A stretch of DNA of 64,000 nt from Gimesia alba (GTDB taxonomy: Bacteria; Planctomycetota; Planctomycetia; Planctomycetales; Planctomycetaceae), in contig NZ_CP036269.1 in assembly GCF_007744675.1 (NCBI RefSeq), positions 2,583,546-2,647,545 of the forward strand, in the 5' to 3' direction. Under the pieces are notes generated by a model. That model made no database searches, had not been told where the DNA came from, and saw nothing but the letters and a program-made list of their open reading frames with translations. A program made the translations under genes and the position numbers. Positions 1-9,100 of this stretch are shown here, piece by piece. Position 1 is the stretch's first letter; every line of letters starts with the position of its first letter.

Positions 1-1
1 A

Positions 2-82
2 CATTATTACTTCGAAGCTCCGAAAGGTGAAGAACCCGATTTGAACGAGGTCGTCCATCGCTGGGTCAACCAGGCAGACTGA
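2..82 (+). CDS. C-terminal tail of an unidentified gene (cut by window edge)
   Basis: From base 2 an open frame of 26 sense codons runs to a TGA at 80-82. It ends in a charged and aromatic stretch (HYYFEAPKGEEPDLNEVV, then HRWVNQAD). It stops 8 bases before the stop codon of the convergent gene on the other strand, which is normal spacing for two converging genes. Only the extreme C-terminus is visible, so no family can be named, and a chance open frame of this length is possible. Confidence 0.45.
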   Translation, partial: HYYFEAPKGEEPDLNEVVHRWVNQAD

Positions 83-90
83 TACCTCGT

Positions 91-915
91 TTAGCGGTTG
101 TTAGAACTGATGAGTGCTTCTTTTGCCGCTCGTGACATCGCTTTGATTTCCAACTCGCGTTTCAAAGCCGCGCTGCGGCTGGCTTGTGTTTCGTGATACT
201 CAATGCTGACGGGAAGACGACTGCGGGTATAGCGGGCACCCGTTCCCGTGTTGTGCTGCTGACATCTGCGGGTCAAGTCTGTCGTGATGCCCGTGTATAA
301 GGAACGATCAGCACACCGGAGGATATAGACAAACCAGACCGTGGGAGTCTCCGCCGAGCGGTCATTTTTTAGTTCGGCTTCTGCCAATCCCATAGCGTTC
401 AAATCGATTGGCAAATGAAGCATCCTTTGAAATGCTTCATTGGGCGTGCAGTAACTATCCGATTTCTTTTCGACAATGGCGGATGTTAGGTAATCATTCA
501 GTTCATAGCTGACTTCCAGCAGAGGAATTTGTTGTTCAATTAAAAGATCTTGTGCGTATTCAACCAGCAGATTCATCGAACTGGTGACAGAATGATTCAA
601 GGCTTTGGCAAACTGAATGGATTCTCTTTCGGATGCAATGAATTTTTCGAATGTCTGTTGATGAGTATCAGCGGCTGTGAAGTCCCGGATACAGTTCAAG
701 GCACATTCTGTGAACTGTCTTTGGTTAGTGATTCCTTTGCCGGTCATCAGGCAGGAATAAAGGGACTTTGTGTTGCTCAGCAAGATATATTGGCGGCGAT
801 CGGCAGTAAACAGGCGACAGGACCAGTCTGCAAAAGGATTCTGGTTTAAGGGTCGGAGAGTCAGTGTTCCCGTTTTAATTTTCTGGTTGAGTTTATGGGA
901 AAGGCGAAAGATCAT
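91..915 (-). CDS. DUF6933 - GIY-YIG nuclease-domain fusion protein
   Basis: A 274-residue protein with two recognisable parts. Residues 1 to about 165 match DUF6933: a MIFRLSHKL start, then NQNPFADWSCRLFTADR, QYILLSNTKSLYS, and AKALNHSVTSSMN-type motifs; its function is unknown. Residues ~193-274 are a GIY-YIG domain of the short UvrC/YhbQ type (VYILRC ... LYTGIT, RRCQQHN, ending in a Lys/Arg/Glu helix). I start at the ATG at 913-915 rather than 13 codons upstream because DUF6933 proteins begin with this M-I-x-R-L motif. No signal peptide is visible, so it is probably cytoplasmic. Stand-alone YhbQ-like proteins are about 80-100 residues, so the domain is complete. The fusion could be functional or could mark a lost stop between two neighbouring genes. 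Confidence 0.85.
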   Translation of the reverse strand: MIFRLSHKLNQKIKTGTLTLRPLNQNPFADWSCRLFTADRRQYILLSNTKSLYSCLMTGKGITNQRQFTECALNCIRDFTAADTHQQTFEKFIASERESIQFAKALNHSVTSSMNLLVEYAQDLLIEQQIPLLEVSYELNDYLTSAIVEKKSDSYCTPNEAFQRMLHLPIDLNAMGLAEAELKNDRSAETPTVWFVYILRCADRSLYTGITTDLTRRCQQHNTGTGARYTRSRLPVSIEYHETQASRSAALKRELEIKAMSRAAKEALISSNNR

Positions 916-1054
916 TTTGTCACTACCGATTTCATCTGATACTTTAGGCTGCAATTATGGTATCTTGCGATGAATTCCATTGAGAATCAATCCAAACATG
1001 AATTTCGATGTGAAAGCAGCTTTACTTTTTTACGTTTGATGCAAGGGCAACCCA

Positions 1055-1507
1055 ATGGGGTTCTTTTCAAAATATTTTAATCGCTTTCAGCCCCAGGAGT
1101 ATTCTGACCCTGAACTAGGCGTCATGATTTCAGATCGAGATGGGAATTGGAATGGAAAATTTACGCTTCAACCTTCTGGAAAAGCAGTTCCGTTTTCAAT
1201 TCCCGGAGCTCCTGGCATCCCGCCCGGGGATCAGCTTGATTTCATGAGACAAGTGAGAGATCGTTTTGCTGAAGTAGAAATGCAACTTGGAAAAACGATG
1301 TTTCAGGGAATTGATCCTCGGAATGAAGGAGCCTCACCAGAAGAGGTGTTTTCACACATGAAGCTGACAGAGATCTTCTTTTCGAATTTGGGTGTGTCAC
1401 CCTTTAAATGGGAAATCTGGTATGAAAATGACCTGGATCAAGCGGGGCATGCATTTTGTGTTGAGATGCGGGATTGGAAATACGATGGGTTCAGTATGAA
1501 TGGTTAG
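1055..1507 (+). CDS. Hypothetical protein, 150 aa
   Basis: A soluble 150-residue protein with no signal peptide or membrane segment. It starts MGFFSKYFNRFQPQEY and contains a Gly/Pro-rich stretch (SIPGAPGIPPGDQLDF) and an aromatic C-terminus. A purine-rich AAGGGC lies 9-10 bases before the ATG. Codon use and base composition look genuine, and the frame ends 25 bases from the stop of the convergent gene. I do not recognise the family. Small, acidic, aromatic-rich solitary proteins like this are often immunity proteins or orphans of polymorphic toxin systems, but no toxin is adjacent, so this is only a suggestion. Confidence 0.7.
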   Translation: MGFFSKYFNRFQPQEYSDPELGVMISDRDGNWNGKFTLQPSGKAVPFSIPGAPGIPPGDQLDFMRQVRDRFAEVEMQLGKTMFQGIDPRNEGASPEEVFSHMKLTEIFFSNLGVSPFKWEIWYENDLDQAGHAFCVEMRDWKYDGFSMNG

Positions 1508-1532
1508 CAGTTGAAACAGGCTCAATGAATCA

Positions 1533-2315
1533 TTACTGGTTCGTTGGAAATGAGCCACCTGTTTTCAGGATTTTTTCAGTTGCTCTTTCGAGTTTTCGAT
1601 TCCGTTCTTTGTACTCCAGTTCCGCTTCATCTTTGATGAGCAGTCCTGAAAGCGGGGTGTTCGAGATCAGTTGTTTTGACTTGCCGACAACAAATTTCCC
1701 GGCGTCGTAGGTATAGCCGCCCACGGTTCTGAAAACGCGGGACGTTGTTTTGGGAACACCGGTTTTACTGATCAGGCCAACGGTCGCTTTGGCTGTACCG
1801 GCTGTCGCATTTTTAAACGTGGTTCCGATCGGGAGATGATTCTTGTACGAAACTTTCGCTCCGCCATCATGGGGAAACGAAACGAGAATACGACTTTTTC
1901 CGTAACGATATTCAATCATGTCTTTTGAGTACAGCACTTCGGGAGCGCCGGGGAGCAATTGCACATCAGCATAGACTCGGCATTTCGTTTTCGGATGATT
2001 TGCCACCACGATCGAAGGGCCGCCTGGAATGTAAGGACCTTGAAACTTGCGGTCTCCCGTGTAGTAGTATCGGTGAACCAGGACAGTGGGAGGAATTTCA
2101 ATTTTTGAATTGTCTCCATCAGATTCCACAAGCACCGCCGGGATGCCGTCGGAACTGACGCCGGGCAGGATGACATCGATTTCCTGGGTCGCCGGCACAG
2201 GCGCTTTCTTCTCTGCATGAGCCGTCGCATTGATTTGAAACAAGGCGATCCAGATGATTCCGGCATGAATCAAATTCGTTTTTCGAATACAGGTGAATTT
2301 CGTTTTTGGGAACAT
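1533..2315 (-). CDS. Hypothetical exported protein, 260 aa
   Basis: An exported protein of unknown function. The N-terminus has a basic region followed by a hydrophobic stretch (AGIIWIALFQI) ending in ATAHA, a plausible signal peptide. The mature part is beta-rich with many Gly/Pro (IYIPGGPSIVV-like), and the last 40 residues are a charged helix. The longest frame begins at 2351, but the ATG at 2313-2315 has a GAGGA box seven bases upstream and is preferred. It lies 20-60 bases downstream of another exported protein on the same strand and is probably co-transcribed with it and the giant secretin-like gene. No known domain recognised. Confidence 0.75.
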   Translation of the reverse strand: MFPKTKFTCIRKTNLIHAGIIWIALFQINATAHAEKKAPVPATQEIDVILPGVSSDGIPAVLVESDGDNSKIEIPPTVLVHRYYYTGDRKFQGPYIPGGPSIVVANHPKTKCRVYADVQLLPGAPEVLYSKDMIEYRYGKSRILVSFPHDGGAKVSYKNHLPIGTTFKNATAGTAKATVGLISKTGVPKTTSRVFRTVGGYTYDAGKFVVGKSKQLISNTPLSGLLIKDEAELEYKERNRKLERATEKILKTGGSFPTNQ

Positions 2316-2371
2316 CCAATTTTCCTCAAACTTTTGTAGAACGTTTCGCATGTTGAATGATTTCTCGCAGT

Positions 2372-3052
2372 TTACTTCTCGTAGTAGAGTTCCATTTCAA
2401 CTAGATTAATTCGGTCGTAAAATTCCTGAAGATTTCTTTCAAACTGAGTTGGTTTGGCCCAGTTGCTGGTAAACTGTCGGGGAGCGGGTTCTCCACTTTT
2501 TACCCAGAACAAGGGGAATTTATGTGCCGCCAGTAACGATTTTCGTTGCAGATTTTTCTCATCTCGTGCATAACAGCGAATTGCCACGTGAACGCGACTG
2601 CCTTTGAGGTATTGCTGAAAATTGGGTTGATTTCCGAGCGCTTGTTGAATCGCCGTAAGTGCCTCACCACGGCTGGGATTAAAATGTGCATTGACTGCCA
2701 AGTTCCATTCTCCGGTCTCCTGAAAGCGAAAATCGGTTTCAGTCAGCACGGCAGGGATCACCAAGGGGAGCTGGTCTGAGCGATGGAAATATCTCGTTTT
2801 CGTTTTGGTACGGATCTGATTTGTTTCAGTATCAAACTCTTCGACTGCAACCACGACCTGTTCCGTCAATTCCACTCGGCTGCGGGCAGAGGTGGTACGA
2901 GTGTCATAATCATAATTGTAGGGAATTCCACACGTTCGGGTTGGAACGCGCCTGGGAAACAATTCACTGAATGCGGTGCCTGTCACAATCACTGCCATGC
3001 ACACAAAGCTGAGCCTCAACAGCGAGTTCTTATCAATTTTTTTAATGACCAT
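2372..3052 (-). CDS. Hypothetical exported or membrane-anchored protein, 226 aa
   Basis: The N-terminus has Lys residues, then a hydrophobic segment (LRLSFVCMAVIVTGTAFS), read as a signal peptide or anchor. The rest is soluble, with a long beta-like region and an amphipathic helical C-terminus (FERNLQEFYDRINLVEMEL). An AAGAG box precedes the ATG. It sits 67 bases downstream of the ~2220-residue secretin-like gene on the same strand. A small exported protein next to a secretin could be a pilotin or accessory factor, but no lipobox or known pilotin fold is evident, so this is inference from position only. Confidence 0.75.
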   Translation of the reverse strand: MVIKKIDKNSLLRLSFVCMAVIVTGTAFSELFPRRVPTRTCGIPYNYDYDTRTTSARSRVELTEQVVVAVEEFDTETNQIRTKTKTRYFHRSDQLPLVIPAVLTETDFRFQETGEWNLAVNAHFNPSRGEALTAIQQALGNQPNFQQYLKGSRVHVAIRCYARDEKNLQRKSLLAAHKFPLFWVKSGEPAPRQFTSNWAKPTQFERNLQEFYDRINLVEMELYYEK

Positions 3053-3119
3053 TATAGACTCTTATGTTCAATTAGTCTGATGGATTATGAGTGAGAAAAG
3101 CCGATTCACTTGGCGTGTT

Positions 3120-6100
3120 TTAATTCCTGAAAAGTGATTTAATTCGAGAGACAGACCGTTTGTAGATACTGGTTTGTTTGGGTTGTGAAGGTGCCGCTTT
3201 TTGTTGAACTGGATAATTATTTGCTGGTACCTTTGGTGTGGCCGCAGTCGGAGCTGAACGCGTCACTGATTGAGAAACCACTCTTCTGGGTGAAGAAATC
3301 CGGGCTTCCTGCTGAGGGCTCACGATTGTCGGCTCCCGTTTAGGGGATAAATCTGTGGCCGTCCAGGAAGCTGGCTGAATCTGGTTATCCCGGACCGGCA
3401 TTGCTGAAGTCTCAGCGGGCGCTGCCGAGGGAATTGGCGGCAGTGAATTCAAGCCGGGACCTGATGGTAATACCGGAACTGCCCGGTCAGTGTCTCTAAA
3501 ACCATCACGGTTGGAACGGGGGATAAATCGTTCGGAAGGATTTTGTTGTTCAGGATGAAAGTTTTCCTGAAGGTGACTTCGTTTAAGATTCAAGCCAGGC
3601 CCCATGTATCCGTTGGGATGGACATCGGGAATGGTTTCCTGTGTACGGTACAGGTCGGAGCGTCGTTCCGGTTCTTTGATCTGCAGGAATTGATCGACCT
3701 GCGAACCAGCGTAGTCGTAAACGCGATTTTTCAGGAAGCGATCGCGGCCTTTGGAGATGAACTCGCGGTTAGACAGTTCCAGCGGTCCGACATCAGCGAC
3801 CGCGGGAGCCCAGCGGAGTCCCATCAAGTCAAACAGGGTCGGATAGATGACCGCCTGACTCATGATCTGGCTTTGTTGCAGAGAACTTTCTGCACTTGGC
3901 GTCGGTCGGAACAGGACGCCGACTCCCGGTACGTCCGACAGAAGTGGAACTCCATTAGCAGTTCGCGATGCTTTCAAGGCGATCACAAAGCGGCTGATTT
4001 CCCGGAGTTCGTAGTTCCCCAGTTGGACGTCGGTATCGATGAAGTGTTCCTTAATTCTTCCCAGATGCTTTTCGTCAGCCCGAACAGGTTCCCGCACATT
4101 GGTACGATAGAGATAGTTCAGATCGAAGACGACCGCCTGACCGTCCGGCTGAATGACGGGGCGAACAGTGAAGCCGGTTCCTGTTTCGAATTTGAACACG
4201 GCTGGGTCCGGAATTAAATTTTCAAATGCAGAGCCGAAACGTTGCCCCTGAGATCCCGGTTGTCCTAAGACCTGTTTGTCTAACGAATCGGGTTTGATCG
4301 TATATCCCCCCTGCACGTTCTCGCCACCGTTCATGGAGGTAATTGCCAGGAAGGTCGGGTCATTCACCAAGGCGCCATATTCTTTAAACGCAGCCTCGGC
4401 AATATTCATGCCTTCGACGATGGCCAACTGCCGTTTGGGGAGATCGAATTCGATCGTCGCCTTGGGGGCGACTTTACCCAGCGAGCGGTTGTTGGTCAGG
4501 ATGCTGGATGTTTCCATCGAGCCGAACGAAACATTCCAGTAGCGGCTGGCATCACGGGCTTCCTTGAAGGCGGGATAATAAAACTGCGTATTGAAATCGT
4601 CTTCCAGTGCGGTGGCGATGCGCTTCAGATAGTTATCGATGTTGGCGGTATGTGCCCGGGTTCCTTCGACCAGTTCGATGAATTTATCCTCTGTCTGGTC
4701 GATTTGCATGTCGAGGAACTTTTTGTGATCCAGCGAAAGACGGGAGTTTTTCGCATTCTGTTCAGCAAATTTCAGTTTCAGTCCCGCTTCAAACAGTTCA
4801 TTGAATGATTTGTCGACCGTCTGGAAAAGTTCGATTGCTTCTTCGTAGATCGGATTTCCACTTTTCAGATATTGAAAGACCTGTGAATTGACCGTTCTCC
4901 AATTGGAATAGGCCGTTTGAATACCCGCGGAATCGGTTCCTGCTTTACCCAGTTTTTGGTTTACGTCTTGAAGTTCTTCAACAAAATGTCGGGCTGTATC
5001 TGCCGTATGCTCGCTGACATCTTTGATTAGGTAATAGGCACGGGCAATGCGATGAATGTCTCGCATCGAATCCATTTCTTTACTTTCGATTTCATTAAGG
5101 TAATGTTGTGCCTGATCCAATTTCTTTTGCATCGCTTCCGTCTGGTTATACCAATACAGTTTTTTTATCGCCTGTCTTGCGTCATTGACATATGCTTTTG
5201 TGATTTTATCGAGATCATCAAAATTCGGTTGACCAGTGATCATTAAAGCGACTTTGTTAGAGTTATTTGAACTAAAATTTTCAAATCTAAAATTGAATAC
5301 TTTATTTCCGTATTTGAATTTTCCCTTTTGCTTGAGAATTACCTTCTTGTACAGTTCATATCCTTCTTTGTTCTTCAGGGTATTAAGATTCTGTCGTACG
5401 GAACTCAAGCTCTCTTGAATCATTGAATTTGTAATCTGAATATTTTTTGATGATTTAATTAAAGGTGAAATGTTTGAACTCAGATTGTTTAGGGATTGGG
5501 AATTTTGAATTATTTCAGGGAAAAAATTCACTAAGACAACCCAAAGCCGTTGATCAAAAGGAGTATATATATTCTGACCTTCTTCCGGGTCGATAGGAAA
5601 CAGAGTTTTAATAAGCTGAGCTTTTTCTGCTTCTGATAACGAATTGATGTCGATTGTCTTGTTAACCGCAAATGCCCTTAAGACTTCGTTCACAACCTGT
5701 TCGAAGACCCTCTGAAATGAATCAAATTTCTGTGTGACTGCAGCGTATTCATTGCTGATTTGAGAAACGCGTGCCTGTAATCGGGCTGTGGTTTGGATGA
5801 CTTTGATCTGGCTGTCTTGCACCGATTTTTGTACTTCCGCGAGTGCCTGTTCTTCGAGATCTTCTTTTGCTTTGGCTGCTTTCAGTTCTTCCAGATAGTT
5901 GCCGACGCGTTGTTCGATCATGGCGCGTTCCATGACGTGCAGGTTGAGTTCTCGTTCGGTGGTCAGTTTGGCTTTGAAGATTTGTGCCAGCCGGACGAAT
6001 TCGCGTTGGATCGGCGTCATGGTATCGGTGCCGATGACTTCGTGATCGAAGAAACCCCGGAAGGACTGGAAGTTGGCATACGGTGCCAGCAGGTTCATTT

Positions 6101-9100
6101 TATGCGGATGTTTGTTCGCTTTCGTAATGCCGCCCTGGTAGAGGAACTGGCATTCTGCATTAGGCAGGTCTGTTTCAATCGAGGCATAAAATCGTGCCAG
6201 AATCTGCTGCCGAATGTCGTTTTTGGCTAGTGCCAGCACGAACAGGGCAGACGAGAGACTGGTGGTGTCCATCGAATGAATGGAGAGCAGTTTGTTGCCG
6301 GACTGCAGGAATTCGGAATCCATTTCCTGAAGTGCTTCAATGAAATCGCGTCCGAAGAACGCGTACAGATATTTTTCGTCGCGCTGTTCCTGTGTCATCG
6401 CGAATCCATCCTGACAGGTGGAGATGGCGACTTCGGAAGCGACGGCGACGATTGCTTTGCGTAACATCTGGGCAGACTGCACGGTCAGAAACCGGCTCTG
6501 ATCGATTGATTTCTGAATCCGGTCGGCGACGTTTTCCATACGTTTGGCATCTTCGCCGTTGACCTGGATGGTGTGCATCGCAATGCGAACCTGTCCGACG
6601 GGGGAATCGATCTGGTTGATCATCGTCCGGATGATATTCACCCCTTTGATCGGACCTCGCAGATGAATCAATCCTTCACCGATGACTTTAATCGTGACTT
6701 GTCGAACGGCGTCGTAAGATTCAGGATCACCGTTTCCGATGGTATAAAGATCTGTTTTTTCCGCCCGCAATTCGCTGCGGAACAATGCTGCGCTGAGTTG
6801 GTCTTCTTTCAGATCCAGTTTTTTGAGCTCGTCGTCTTCAGTATTCATCTCAGAAGACAGTGTCGAGATATCGCCCCGCAAGTCGTTCATGACCCGCTGA
6901 GCATCAGTGATGGCAGACTCGAGTTGGTTTTTGGTCGCGTCATCAATATCGGGGTTGGCACGTTCACGCACCAGGCCGCTGAGAATCTGTTGCTGGTTAC
7001 GGTATTCGTTTTCTTTTTGCCGCAGTTCTTTTGAGGCGCGAATCGCTTTTTCTTCCTGCAGACGGCGATTGAGGACGGCTGCTTCGTAGGATTCTCTGGC
7101 CTGATCGGCTTGCAGCTGGGCCTCCTGGTAGCCTTTATGATTCAGCGACTGAACTTCCGAATTGAGAATCTGTGCAACCCGATGGGCATCGCGATAGTAA
7201 TACAGCCGCGCGACCCGGGTCACGACTTTGTCTGAAGGATTGAATCCATCTGCAGGGAGATCCCGTTTTTCATATTCATGATATTCCACAAATTCCGTAG
7301 TCGGGACCGCGGGAACGGCGGTGCGACTGGCAGAGGCGGAGTCACTACCGGGTTTGTTTAAAACACGGACAAAATTGGTGCCGGGCTGTTTATCGTTCCC
7401 CTCCAGCTTGTTGCCGAAAATGTCTTTGAGTTCACTTCCTGTAATCACGAGTTGATAAATATCGGCTGGTATGTTTTCAAATGAGAGTATTACTGCATTG
7501 TCATACGACTGGTAGACTCCCTTAGTGATATTCAACGTTTCACCACTCAGAAAGTTGCCGGTACCTTTGCTGGGGATGAGATGGAATATTTTTTTGAGAT
7601 CAACAGAAGAAAATGGGTCTTTATCATCCCCTTCTAATGGATTCTTGGAAGAAAATTTGATTTTCAGCTTTACCACACCGGGGGCCGTTCCGAAGTTGGG
7701 AGGCTGGACGTCGACCACTTCCAAGCCGCCTTTCTGAATGTTGAGCGTGAATGTCTCGCTTTGACTGCTGGAGAGTTGGTCGCCTTGCGCAAATTTAATG
7801 TAGAGTTTGTATTGACCGTCGGGTAAGGGGGCGAGAAACTTCGCTGTTTTCATGTTTTCGAAGTCACCAAATCCTATGGGACTGTTCGATCCTTTGGAAA
7901 ACAGGACATACTGAATATTCTGTGAGCCACCAGAGGTACTCTGAAAGATGGGGGAATTCGTATTCAGGAAGAAAGGCTCTGTAGTAGATATGGCTACCGG
8001 TGATTTTTCATCAGAGCCTATCTTGAAAGCAGAAAGCTGTATCGTTCCTGAGTTTTCTGTCAGTGTACTGTTTTGAAGTTGAATTTTGACGGCGTTAGAA
8101 AACGAAAATTGATCGCCTTCCTGTCTAAGAATATACAGCGATTCATCAACAATTGCTCCGTCTTTATTGATCTTCAGTGTTGCCTGCCAGGCACCGTTCT
8201 GTCCTGGCTGGTAGTCTACTTTCAATTGTTGTGGAGTCGCTGGCAGAAGTTTGCCGCCGCTCTGGTTGAAGAGCATGAATTTTAACGCACGATCCGGGCT
8301 GGCATTGGTTCCGGATAAGACGAGATACCCGTTAAATACGTTGAGAGTGTTCTGAAAGTTTGTTTTGGGTTCTGCGTATTTCTGATTCTTGTAGGAAGTG
8401 AGTGCTGGTTTCAACGGGTTGATCGCAGCCGGTCTGGGGATCATGACGGTAATCGTTTTTGATTGACCCTTACCTGGTTCGCTGACCCAACTGTCTTTAA
8501 ACCGGAACTGGTAGATACCATGTTCAAGTCCAGAGAGAGTGTAAGTTTCTGCAGTCGATGAGACTTCGTCTTTGACCGCTTTTATATTTGACTCGAATTG
8601 ATTGGCAGTCGCTGGAATCGAATCGATCTTCTGAGATTCGAAGACGGCTGTTCGGTCTTTCGATTTCGTAATATTGAGTATCAGATTCGAACTGCGAAGC
8701 AGATAACAGGGAGTTCCATTTACGTTGGAATTTGGTTCGGAATAATCAATGGCGAGCATAGAAGGATCGCCGTCACCACTATCTGTAACAATGCCGATTT
8801 CAGGGTATTGAGGCTGGTTCTGAATGATGTTTTTGATTTTGAATTCGAACGTTTCGTAGGGAGCTGGTTTATCTTGTTCAAACAGTTTCAATACGTACTC
8901 ACCCGTCTGCTTGATTTCATGCGTAACCGGGTTACCAAAATCGGCGGCTGGTTTGTTTACTGAAAGCAAAGATTCTTCGGTAGTGCCTGTTTTGCGAAAT
9001 AGTTCCAGCTTGCAATCGATCTGTGTGCCACTAATGAGAACCGACAGATTTGCGGTGGGACCAGGCAGAAAATATTCGCCTCCATCCGTAATCGAAGTGA

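Noticed and set aside
5793-6230. 145-codon frame antisense to the giant gene
   Set aside because: Shadow of the long minus-strand frame, Phe-rich because of coiled-coil codons on the other strand; no start signals.
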